From NCBI RefSeq assembly GCF_003640665.1, contig NZ_QQXL01000001.1:1-64000 (forward strand): a DNA stretch of 64,000 nucleotides, in the 5' to 3' direction. The stretch is from Galactobacter caseinivorans (lineage in GTDB: Bacteria > Actinomycetota > Actinomycetes > Actinomycetales > Micrococcaceae). The stretch's first letter is position 1. Each line of letters starts with the position of its first letter. The notes below the pieces were generated by a model. That model was not told the origin of the DNA. It ran no database searches and worked only from the letters and a program-made list of their open reading frames with translations. This document shows positions 45,619-53,255 of this stretch, piece by piece. Position numbers and translations under genes: made by a program.

Positions 45619-46235
45619 GGGGTCTCCTTCGGGTTCGGGGTGGGCGGCTTGGTGAGGTGAGAGGAGAGCGCAAGGTCCAAGGCGCTGCGGAGCCGGGCGT
45701 TCAAGGTGCCCTGCCGGTCCATGGCCCAGAGCAATCCGGAGCCCGCGACCGCGGACTGGATGGAGGCGGTCAACGCCGCGGTGTCAGTACCCGGGGCCAG
45801 TTCGCCGGCGGCGACGGCGGAATCCAGTAGATTGCGGACGGTGCGCTCCTGGGAGCGCTGCGTGGCAAGCGTGAGGGCACGGAGATCCTCGTCCACCAGA
45901 TCCGCGCAGAGGAAGGCCAGGTGGTTCGCAAAAACCTGCGGGGTGGTCGCGGGATCCCAGGTGCCCACCACCAAGTCGGTCAGGGCCTGGAGCGGGTGCG
46001 ATCCCTGATCGCGGGAGTGCAGGTGTCGCTCGGAGGCCCGTTCGGCGTGCGAGTGGGCGAGCGCGAGCATCAGCCCGCGCTTGTTCCCGAACCGTTGCAC
46101 CACAGTGGCAGGGGTGACGCCCGCCTCCGTGGCGACCAGCGCCAGGGTAAGCGCACTCGGGCCCGTGCGGCCCATGATCGTCACGGTGGCCCGCAGAAGA
46201 GTCACGTCATCCACCAAGCGTGGTCTTCCTGCCAT
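45615..46235 (-). CDS. TetR family repressor
   Basis: This is a 206-aa TetR-type regulator with a helix-turn-helix near residues 5-50 (DVTLLRATVTIMGRTGPSALTLALVATEAGVTPATVVQRFGNKRGLML) and a ligand-binding C-terminal domain. The ATG at 46235 has GGAGG 5 bases upstream; a TTG at 46247 extends the frame. A perfect 8-bp inverted repeat overlaps its promoter, so autoregulation is likely. The RibD-C gene is the probable partner; the inducer is unknown. Confidence 0.88.
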   Translation of the reverse strand: MAGRPRLVDDVTLLRATVTIMGRTGPSALTLALVATEAGVTPATVVQRFGNKRGLMLALAHSHAERASERHLHSRDQGSHPLQALTDLVVGTWDPATTPQVFANHLAFLCADLVDEDLRALTLATQRSQERTVRNLLDSAVAAGELAPGTDTAALTASIQSAVAGSGLLWAMDRQGTLNARLRSALDLALSSHLTKPPTPNPKETP

Positions 46236-46244
46236 GCCGGCCTC

Positions 46245-46274
46245 CAATAATACCTAAGCGTTCATTTATTATTG
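46245..46274. promoter_or_regulatory. Perfect palindrome, probable TetR operator
   Basis: CAATAATA-N14-TATTATTG is exact and very AT-rich for this genome. It overlaps TATTAT, the likely -10 of tetR, just upstream of its ribosome site. Confidence 0.75.
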
Positions 46275-46345
46275 CAGACTGGAAACCGCAGCACCACGCG
46301 GCCTGGCTCGGCTCCCTCACATTCGGCCGCTTCCCCGCCTAGCCC

Positions 46346-46357
46346 GGCGTGTTATCC
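46346..46357. promoter_or_regulatory. Second copy of the Tad-shared motif
   Basis: GGCGTGTTATCC is identical to 41161-41172. Here it continues CCCGGATC, so the DnaA-box match is only partial. It lies 111 bases before the pilin ATG. Confidence 0.4.
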
Positions 46358-46467
46358 CCGGATCTGTCATCGGCGCTCCCACGGCGGCGAGCGCGGCGCC
46401 AGTCTGGAGGCAGGGCCACACGGGGCCCGGGGGACCGGCCCACGCCGGAGGGAAAGGTAGGAACACC

Positions 46468-46656
46468 ATGAAGAAGCACACAAAGCCGGCGGGGACGCCG
46501 CGGCGTTTGCAGGGCGAGGAGGGCATCGCCACGGCGGAGTTCTCCATCGTCACGCTGGCCGCGGTCGGGTTCGCCGGCCTGTTGGTGGTCATTCTGGGCG
46601 GCGGCGAGGTCAAGGGCATGCTCTCTGACATGGTCGGCAAGGCCCTGGGCGGCTGA
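46468..46656 (+). CDS. Flp-type pilin (DUF4244-like)
   Basis: This is a 62-aa protein: basic N-tail, then GEEGIATAEFSIVTLAAVGFAGLLVVIL, a prepilin-like cleavage site with Glu and a single hydrophobic helix, and a short GGG tail. GGAAAGG lies upstream. The Flp/Tad pilus subunit is assembled by TadA-C encoded upstream. No prepilin peptidase gene is in view. Confidence 0.82.
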   Translation: MKKHTKPAGTPRRLQGEEGIATAEFSIVTLAAVGFAGLLVVILGGGEVKGMLSDMVGKALGG

Positions 46657-46657
46657 G

Positions 46658-47041
46658 ATGACGGGGCAACGCCGGCAGGAGAATCAGAGTGAGCGGGACT
46701 CGGGCAGCGTGACGGCAGAGACCGCGGTGCTCCTGCCGGTGGTGCTCCTCATTCTCCTGGCCATCGCGGGGGTATCGGTGGTGGGCTCCGCCCAGGTGCG
46801 GGTGCAGCAGGCCGCCGGCGTGATCGCCCGCGAGCAGGCCAGGGGGGTGGACGTCTCGGATCAGGTGCAGCGTTTAGCGGGCGACGGCGCCAGCGTCAGT
46901 GTGGCGCGCGACGGCGGCTGGGCGCGGGTCACCGTGACCCGCAGCGTCCCGCTGTGGCAGGCGATTGGCCCGGGGATAGAGGTCAGCGCCGAGGCCGAAT
47001 CGAGGGTGGAGAAACAGGCCACGGCAGAGGGAGGCGGGTGA
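46658..47041 (+). CDS. TadE-like minor pilin
   Basis: This is a 127-aa protein with an N-terminal TadE-type segment (SVTAETAVLLPVVLLILLAIAGVSVVGSAQVRVQQAAGVIAREQARG) followed by a periplasmic domain. It starts 1 base after the pilin stop. The protein is likely a pseudopilin in the Tad pilus. Confidence 0.82.
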   Translation: MTGQRRQENQSERDSGSVTAETAVLLPVVLLILLAIAGVSVVGSAQVRVQQAAGVIAREQARGVDVSDQVQRLAGDGASVSVARDGGWARVTVTRSVPLWQAIGPGIEVSAEAESRVEKQATAEGGG

Positions 47042-47042
47042 G

Positions 47043-47450
47043 GTGAGAGGGCTCGGTGAACTGCGTGGCACAGGGGAGCGGGGGGTCTCCACGGCCCTGC
47101 ACCTAGGGGTCCTGGCCGCGGGGGTGGCCGCGGGAGTGGCAGTGCTGATCTGGGCGGATGCGTCCGCCGAGCACAGCCGCACGGCCGTCTCAGCGGACCT
47201 GGCGGCGCTGGCGGCCTCGGATACGGCACGCGGGCTGGGTCCGGTTCCCGGCCAGGAACCCTGCGCCGTGGCCTCTGAGGTGGCCCGGCGCCACAAGACC
47301 GTGCTGCTGGAGTGTCAGGTGCTCAGCGGCGCTGGGGCCTCGGCGCAGGTCAGGGTGCGGGCCACCGCCTCCGACGGGGCCGCGGGCTGGCTCCCGCTGG
47401 CCAGGGCGGAGACCTCTGCCTGGGCGGGCGAACCGCAGGTGGGAGACTAG
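47043..47450 (+). CDS. TadE/G-like (Rv3654c-type) pilus assembly protein
   Basis: This is a 135-aa protein with one hydrophobic helix near the start (STALHLGVLAAGVAAGVAVLIWADA) followed by ADLAALAASDTARG, the usual helicase-neighbour Tad protein of actinobacteria. It starts with GTG 1 base after the TadE stop. Its stop overlaps the helicase stop in the convergent sequence CTAG. Confidence 0.75.
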   Translation: MRGLGELRGTGERGVSTALHLGVLAAGVAAGVAVLIWADASAEHSRTAVSADLAALAASDTARGLGPVPGQEPCAVASEVARRHKTVLLECQVLSGAGASAQVRVRATASDGAAGWLPLARAETSAWAGEPQVGD

Positions 47451-49789
47451 CGCCGGCCGCGCCCGGCGGGGACCAGGTGCAATATCTCGCCCAGCAGCCT
47501 CACGGCCCCGGCCTTATCCAGCGGATTGTTGCGATTGCCGCACTTGGGGGACTGCACGCAGGAGGGGCAGCCGCTCTGGCACTCGCAGGCCAGGATGGCG
47601 TCGCGGGTGGCACGCAGCCAATGCGGGGCCATGGCGTGGGCGCGCTCGGCGAATCCGGCGCCGCCCGGATGGCCGTCGTACACAAAGATGGTGGGCTGGC
47701 CGGTGTCCGCGTGCAGGGCGGTGGACACCCCACCAATGTCCCAGCGGTCGCTGGAGGCCACCAGCGGGAGCATGCCGATCGCGGCGTGCTCGGCAGCGTG
47801 CAGGGAACCAGGAGCGGACTCGGCGTCCACTCCGGCGTGGCGCAGCCGCGGTTCGGGGATGGTGAACCAGACGGCCTTGGTGAACAGCTCCCGCGGCTCC
47901 AGTTCCAGCGGCTCCTCGCCCAGAATCTCGTTACTGATCAGCGCCTTGCGCTGGAAGGAGACCACCTGAGTTGTCACCTTCACATCGCCAAAGAACACCC
48001 CGATCTCCCCCCACTGCTCCTCGCTCGTGGTCTGCAACACCTCCACGGTGGTGAGGTCGCGGGCCTGGGTGTAGTACTCCGGTTGGGTGCGGGAGACCAG
48101 CACGGTGTGGTTCTGCTCGTCCAGCAGCTCCACCAGATAGGTGCGGCCTTGGTGCACGTAAATGGCGCCGGTATGGGCCTGATAGTGCGTCTGTGGGGAG
48201 TCCATGGTCCCCAGCATGGTCCCGGTCTCTGCGTCCACCACGCTCACCGGACCGCCGCCGGCGGAGCGCAGGTCCACCATCTCGTGCGCGCTCTGAGGGT
48301 GCGTCCAAAACCATCCGGCGGGGCGGCGCCGCAACCAGCCGCGCTCCACCAGGTCCTCCACCTGCCCGGCCGTCCCCGGCCCAAAGAGCGTCAGATCCTC
48401 CGGGCGCAGCGGCAGCTCGGACGCGGCGGCGCACAGGTGCGGGCCAAGCACGTAGGGGTTCTCCGGGTCAAAGACCGTGGCCTCCACGCCGGAGTCAAAG
48501 ACCGCCTCGGGGTGGTGCACCAGATAGGTATCCAGCGGGTCATCGGCGGCGACAAAGGCCGCAAGCGAGTCCTGTCCCGAGCGCCCGGCGCGGCCAATCT
48601 GCTGGAAGAAGGAGGCACGGGTCCCCGGCCACCCGGCCACAAGCACCGCGTCCAACCCGTCCACGTCGATGCCGAGCTCCAGCGCGGAGGTGGAGGCCAC
48701 ACCCAGCAGCTCACCGGAGCGAAGGTCGTTCTCCAACTGCCGCCGCTCCTCCGGCAGGTACCCGGAGCGGTAGGCGGCGATCCGGTGCGGCAGCCCGGCG
48801 TCGATCTCTGCCACCAGGCGCTGCGCCGTGGTCGCGATGGCCTCCGCCCCGCGGCGGGAGCGGATAAAGGCCAGGGTCCGCACGTGCGCGCACACCAGAT
48901 GGGAGAGCAAATCAGAGGTCTCCGCGACCACCGAGCGACGCTGCAGGGCCCCGTTTTCCCCGCGCTGATCCGTGAGCGGTGGCTCCCACAGGGCCACGGT
49001 GCGCTCGCCGCGCTCGGAGCCGTCCTCCGTCACAGCCGTCGCCACGTCCCCGATGAGCCGGCCAAAGCTCTCCTCGGGATCCGCGCTCGTCGCGGAGGCG
49101 GCCAAGAAGACGGGCTCGGCCCCGTAATGGGCCGCCACCCGGCGCAAGCGGCGCAGCAGCACGGCCACGTGGGACCCAAAGACGCCGCGGTAGCTATGGG
49201 CCTCATCGATCACCACAAAGCGCAGACGCCGCAGGAAACCGGCCCACTGCACGTGGTTGGGGAGCATCCCAAAGTGCAGCATGTCCGGGTTGGTGAGCAC
49301 CACATTGGCGTGCTCACGCACCCAGCGCCGCTCCTCCCGAGGAGTGTCCCCGTCATAGGAGGCGGCGCGGACGCCGTGCAGACGCAGCCCGCTAAGGGAA
49401 GAGAGCTGATCCGCGCCAAGTGCCTTAGTGGGAGACAAATACAAGACCGTGGCCTCGCCGCGGCCAGCGGTGCGGGACCCCTCGGGGGTGAGCCCGCCGC
49501 GGATCACGGCGTCCAGGGCCGGCATCAGGTAGGCCAGGGACTTACCGGAAGCGGTCCCGGTGGAGATGATGGTGTGCTGGCCAGCGTGAGCGGACTCCGC
49601 GGCCTGCACCTGGTGGATCCACGGCTGCTGCACGCCACGGGCCTCGTACGCGTCCACGATCTCCGGGCTCAGCCACAGCGGCCACTGCCCAAAGCGGGCC
49701 GCACGCGCAGGCAGGGTGCGCACATGCTGCAGGGTCTCCGGCGCTTCCCCGCGGCCCAGAAGCGGGATCAGCGTGCGGAAGTCCTTCAT
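47447..49789 (-). CDS. DEAD/DEAH-box helicase with DUF1998-type C-terminus
   Basis: This is a 780-aa superfamily 2 helicase. Q-like N-terminus, motif I TGTASGKSLAYL, motif II VIDEAHSYRG, motif III ASATSADP, motif VI QQIGRAGRSGQ. The C-terminal zinc-like cluster CECQSGCPSCVQSPKCGN matches DUF1998 helicases (Rv3649 type) kept next to Tad loci in actinobacteria. It probably acts in DNA repair. The ATG at 49789 is leaderless-like with CAGGAT 6 bases upstream; the frame is open to 49897. Confidence 0.92.
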   Translation of the reverse strand: MKDFRTLIPLLGRGEAPETLQHVRTLPARAARFGQWPLWLSPEIVDAYEARGVQQPWIHQVQAAESAHAGQHTIISTGTASGKSLAYLMPALDAVIRGGLTPEGSRTAGRGEATVLYLSPTKALGADQLSSLSGLRLHGVRAASYDGDTPREERRWVREHANVVLTNPDMLHFGMLPNHVQWAGFLRRLRFVVIDEAHSYRGVFGSHVAVLLRRLRRVAAHYGAEPVFLAASATSADPEESFGRLIGDVATAVTEDGSERGERTVALWEPPLTDQRGENGALQRRSVVAETSDLLSHLVCAHVRTLAFIRSRRGAEAIATTAQRLVAEIDAGLPHRIAAYRSGYLPEERRQLENDLRSGELLGVASTSALELGIDVDGLDAVLVAGWPGTRASFFQQIGRAGRSGQDSLAAFVAADDPLDTYLVHHPEAVFDSGVEATVFDPENPYVLGPHLCAAASELPLRPEDLTLFGPGTAGQVEDLVERGWLRRRPAGWFWTHPQSAHEMVDLRSAGGGPVSVVDAETGTMLGTMDSPQTHYQAHTGAIYVHQGRTYLVELLDEQNHTVLVSRTQPEYYTQARDLTTVEVLQTTSEEQWGEIGVFFGDVKVTTQVVSFQRKALISNEILGEEPLELEPRELFTKAVWFTIPEPRLRHAGVDAESAPGSLHAAEHAAIGMLPLVASSDRWDIGGVSTALHADTGQPTIFVYDGHPGGAGFAERAHAMAPHWLRATRDAILACECQSGCPSCVQSPKCGNRNNPLDKAGAVRLLGEILHLVPAGRGRR

Positions 49790-49826
49790 GCGCACATCCT
49801 GCCACGCGGCGCCCACCGCGCAGTGC

Positions 49827-50525
49827 TCAGGCGGTGTGCCCCGTGCGCTCGCCGGCGTCCGGCTGGTCGGGGGTCTGCAACACGGCCATGGTTCCAAGCA
49901 GGGTCCAGCCCAGGTACTTGTAGAGCTCGTAGCCGTCGGTGCTCGCCACCAGCAGGCCGGTCTCCGCGTCGGATTCAGCGGCGATGGAGGCCAGGTAGCG
50001 CGTCACCAGCGAGCCGTAGCCGCGGCGGCGGTATTCGCTCGCGGTGACGATGCGGTCGAAGACCGCGTAGTCGTTAATGGCCGCGACGTGGCCGGAAGCC
50101 AGCACCGCGTCGTCGCCCTCGTGGTGCAGAGAAACCCAGGCGTGATCGCCGTCGCGCTTCTCATCCCAATACAGGCCCTCGGTCAGGCGCGGGGCCTCCA
50201 CGTCCTGCTGGCCCATGTCCGTGACCATCAGCGCCTCGCGGGTGGAGACCACCTCGAGTCCGTGCACGTGCGCCATGTCCGTGAGGTGGTCAATCTCGCG
50301 GGTGAACGCGGTGACGCGCCGACCCGGATACTCCGTCAAAGCGGAGGACAGGGCGCCGATCTGCTCGGTCGTGGGGGCATGGATCACGTACTCCCAGTTC
50401 TCGCTGGCCTGTCCAGTGCGCCGATACGCATGGATGGGGCCATCGTGCCGGGTCTCGTAGCCGCGGGCCTCGGCCCAGCCACGCATCCAGGTGCCGATCA
50501 GTTCATCGCTCGCGTTCGCAACCAT
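49827..50525 (-). CDS. GNAT family N-acetyltransferase
   Basis: This is a 232-aa protein. The acetyl-CoA binding motif A is TASEYRRRGYGSLVTRYLASIA, followed by YKYLGW. Before it lies a second, degenerate GNAT-like half, so it may be a tandem GNAT. The substrate is unknown. TAGCCT lies exactly 6 bases before the ATG (leaderless-like). Confidence 0.82.
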   Translation of the reverse strand: MVANASDELIGTWMRGWAEARGYETRHDGPIHAYRRTGQASENWEYVIHAPTTEQIGALSSALTEYPGRRVTAFTREIDHLTDMAHVHGLEVVSTREALMVTDMGQQDVEAPRLTEGLYWDEKRDGDHAWVSLHHEGDDAVLASGHVAAINDYAVFDRIVTASEYRRRGYGSLVTRYLASIAAESDAETGLLVASTDGYELYKYLGWTLLGTMAVLQTPDQPDAGERTGHTA

Positions 50526-50724
50526 GATGTGAGGCTACCGGGCGGCCGGGCCGGGAGCACGTCGGAAAGGACTCGTTCGTGCATCAAAACGACATGAACG
50601 GTGAGAAAACCGCGTTCCTGCGGCGAGTCGGTGGCGCGGGGCAGGGGGCCCGTGACGCGGCAGTGACGGCCCAGAGTTGGCCCGCAAGCGGCGCAAGGGC
50701 GGCGCAAGGGCGGCGCCGAGTTCC

Positions 50725-50736
50725 TAAACTAGGCCT
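50725..50736 (+). promoter_or_regulatory. Leaderless promoter of the large methyltransferase
   Basis: TAAACT, 6 bases, then the GTG start at 50737. There is no ribosome site. A 2.4-copy 11-base repeat (GGCGCAAGGGC, 50690-50716) lies just upstream. The remaining 211-base gap has no convincing gene. Confidence 0.6.
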
Positions 50737-52503
50737 GTGAGCACCCACCACGCCCCGGAACCGCTGCCCTCCTCCCACGCCGCGTCCCAAGAAGCACCCC
50801 AAGAAGCACCCCGCGACTTCTCCCGCGTCCCCGCCGCCCCGCGCAGCGACGACCGGGCGCTGCTGGACGCCCTGGCGGCGGACCTGGAGGCGGCGCGCTA
50901 TGTGCACGATGGCGTGCTGGAGCTCCTTGGTCCCGTGGCGATGGCCGCGTTGGATCGAGACCAGCCGGTGCAGCCGCGCCGCGCAGTGGCCCGGGTGGAG
51001 GCCACGCGCCCGCTGGATGCGCTGAGCACCTTGGTGCGCGCGTTCCTGTTGGGCGGGTCCGTCAGCCGCGAACGCTGGGAGGCCGCGCTGCCGACGCTTG
51101 GCCTGGGCGGCGCAAGCGAGCTTGGCCTGGTGGAGGCGGATCCGGAGCGCCCGGAACTGTTGCGTGCCGCGATTGACCTGCGCCCGTACGCCTCGGACTC
51201 CCACGCGGATCTCTGGGTGGCCTCTGACGTGGGCTCGCACCACCGCCCCGGCGTGCTGCGCCACGATCATGTGTTGGGCATTGGCGCCGCGTCCCTCACC
51301 CTGGCCGCGGCCACGATCCGTCGCCCGGCGGCCACCGCGCTTGACCTTGGCGTGGGCTGCGGCATCCAGACCTTCTATCTGTTGGCGCATTGCGATCACG
51401 TCACCGCCACGGATCTTTCCGCCCGCGCCCTGGGCTTCACGCGCTTCAACCTGGCGCTCAACGCTGCGGCGCTCGGCCTGGATCCGCAGGACCTGGAGGC
51501 CCGCGTGAGCCTGCGCCAGGGCTCGCTTTTGGAGCCGGTGGAGGGGGAGCGCTTTGAGTTGATCGTCTCCAATCCGCCCTTTGTCATCACCCCGCGCCGC
51601 CTCGGCGAGAGCAGCGAGGAACGCTTCACATACCGCGACGGCGGCCTGCCTGGGGATCAGCTGGTGGCTCAGCTGTGGTCTGGGCTGGCGCAGGTCCTTG
51701 AGCCGGGCGGCACCGCCCAGATGCTGGCGAACTGGGAGATCCCGCGGGCTCTGGTGCCCGACGACGCTCGGTTCAGCGACCCGGTCACCGGCACGCAGGT
51801 GCCCGGTTGGGCCGGGCGGCCGGCCCAGTGGACGCCGCCGGAGCTGGAGTGCTGGGTGATCCAGCGAGACGTGGAGGACCCGGGCGGCTACGCCGAGACG
51901 TGGCTGCGCGATGCCTCTGAGGTGCGCAGCCCGGAGGCGGCGGAGCTGCGTTATGAGGAGTACCTGGATGACTTTGAGGCGCGCGGCGTGGGCGCCATTG
52001 GCCTTGGCCTGGTCTGGCTGCGGCGCCGCGCGGAGGGCGCCGGCAGCGGCATGATCGCCGGCAGCGGCAGGATTGCCGCGGAGGGCATCGGCCGGCGCTT
52101 TGAGTCCATCCAGCACCAGGTCGAGTCCCCGCTTGGCCCCACGCTGGGCCAGGCGGTGTGGCAGGCGGACGCGGTGGCTGCCGTGGATGTGGCGCTGGTG
52201 CACGCGGAGGCGGCGAAGGACGTCACGGTGGAGACGCACTCGCGCCCGGGGGATGAGCACCCGCAGGCCATCCTGCTGCGGCAGGGTTCCGGACTGCGCC
52301 GCACCCGGCTGCTGCCCACGGCGCTGGCGGGCCTGGTCTCCGCGTGCGATGGCGAGCTGCCCCTTGGGTCCCTCTCACGCGCCGTCGTCTCCGTCCTGGA
52401 GGCCACCGAAGCGCAGAACCACCCCAGCGCGGAGGAACTGCTGGAGCAGGCCAAGGAACTCTTGGTGGATGGATTCCTGCGATTCCCGTCACACTCCGAG
52501 TAG
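50737..52503 (+). CDS. Class I methyltransferase, DUF7059/HemK-like
   Basis: This is a 588-aa protein. The SAM site is ALDLGVGCGIQTFYLL, with TDLSARALGFTRFNLALN and the NPPY-type motif SNPPFVI, typical of amino-N methyltransferases acting on nucleic acids or proteins. An N-terminal domain of about 185 residues has no clear function, and a C-terminal winged domain ends with LFVDGFLRFP. Disordered N-tail (HAASQEAPQEAPRD). The position beside topA is common in actinobacteria. GTG start is leaderless. Confidence 0.82.
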   Translation: MSTHHAPEPLPSSHAASQEAPQEAPRDFSRVPAAPRSDDRALLDALAADLEAARYVHDGVLELLGPVAMAALDRDQPVQPRRAVARVEATRPLDALSTLVRAFLLGGSVSRERWEAALPTLGLGGASELGLVEADPERPELLRAAIDLRPYASDSHADLWVASDVGSHHRPGVLRHDHVLGIGAASLTLAAATIRRPAATALDLGVGCGIQTFYLLAHCDHVTATDLSARALGFTRFNLALNAAALGLDPQDLEARVSLRQGSLLEPVEGERFELIVSNPPFVITPRRLGESSEERFTYRDGGLPGDQLVAQLWSGLAQVLEPGGTAQMLANWEIPRALVPDDARFSDPVTGTQVPGWAGRPAQWTPPELECWVIQRDVEDPGGYAETWLRDASEVRSPEAAELRYEEYLDDFEARGVGAIGLGLVWLRRRAEGAGSGMIAGSGRIAAEGIGRRFESIQHQVESPLGPTLGQAVWQADAVAAVDVALVHAEAAKDVTVETHSRPGDEHPQAILLRQGSGLRRTRLLPTALAGLVSACDGELPLGSLSRAVVSVLEATEAQNHPSAEELLEQAKELLVDGFLRFPSHSE

Positions 52504-52514
52504 AGTTTTGCCGC

Positions 52515-53174
52515 ATGACCTCCCACCCCAGCAGCACGAGCGCTGCAGGCCTCGTCGAAGCGGCCGATGCGAGCACGAGTGCCACGGGCAGACTTGCGCC
52601 GGAGCGCCGCGTGGTGATCTCGGATCCGCAGGCGGTGCGCGCCCTGGCGCACCGTGCCCGGGTCGAGGCGCTAGATGAGTTGTACGCGACCCGCGGCACC
52701 CGGACCGCCACCGAGCTGGCGGTGCGTTGCGACCTGACGCCGAGCGCCATGAGCTATCACCTGCGGGCGCTGGAACGCTTTGGCCTGGTGGAGCGCGCGG
52801 AGTCCCAGGGGGATGCCCGCGAGCGGCGCTGGCGTGCGGCCGGGGACCAACTGGTGGTGAGCCCCCTTGGCGGGTCACCGACCGGGACGGCCGCGTACGT
52901 GGAGATGCAAATTGCGCAGTTTCGCGAGCGGGTGTCCCAGGAGATCATTTTCCGCGCGGAGCACCAGTCCGCTGACGGCTCCCGCGATCAGCCCTACATG
53001 AACTACGGCTCCCTCTATTTGGACGCCGCAAGCGAACGCGAGTTTCAACAGCGGGTGCAGGATTTGGCGGACGAGTTTGAGGCCCGTTCCGATGAGGTGC
53101 ACCGCGATTCCGAGGACGGGCGGAGGGCGTACTACCTGCTCTCCGTGCTGCCGGATCGGGCTGATCGACGCTAA
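52515..53174 (+). CDS. ArsR-type winged-helix regulator
   Basis: This is a 219-aa protein with a winged helix (VRALAHRARVEALDELYATRGTRTATELAVRCDLTPSAMSYHLRALERFGLVERAES) and a C-terminal helical domain of unknown ligand. The ATG at 52515 follows TAGAGT by 8 bases. It lies between the large methyltransferase and topA. The effector is unknown. Confidence 0.8.
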   Translation: MTSHPSSTSAAGLVEAADASTSATGRLAPERRVVISDPQAVRALAHRARVEALDELYATRGTRTATELAVRCDLTPSAMSYHLRALERFGLVERAESQGDARERRWRAAGDQLVVSPLGGSPTGTAAYVEMQIAQFRERVSQEIIFRAEHQSADGSRDQPYMNYGSLYLDAASEREFQQRVQDLADEFEARSDEVHRDSEDGRRAYYLLSVLPDRADRR

Positions 53175-53255
53175 GCACCCTGGTCCGGGGGTTAGTGTTA
53201 TGACTGTCTTGCGGCCTCGAATCCCGAAGCCGCGTGCGTCGCAACGAGGAGTACT

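Noticed and set aside
45049-46467. A mobile element carrying tetR/RibD-C
   Set aside because: No transposase, terminal inverted repeats or target duplications were found, so I call it only an inserted islet.
50596-50739. A 47-48 codon ORF (MNGEKTAFLRRV...) in the gap before the large methyltransferase
   Set aside because: It has no ribosome site, is made largely of the 11-base repeat and its end overlaps the leaderless start. It is probably chance.
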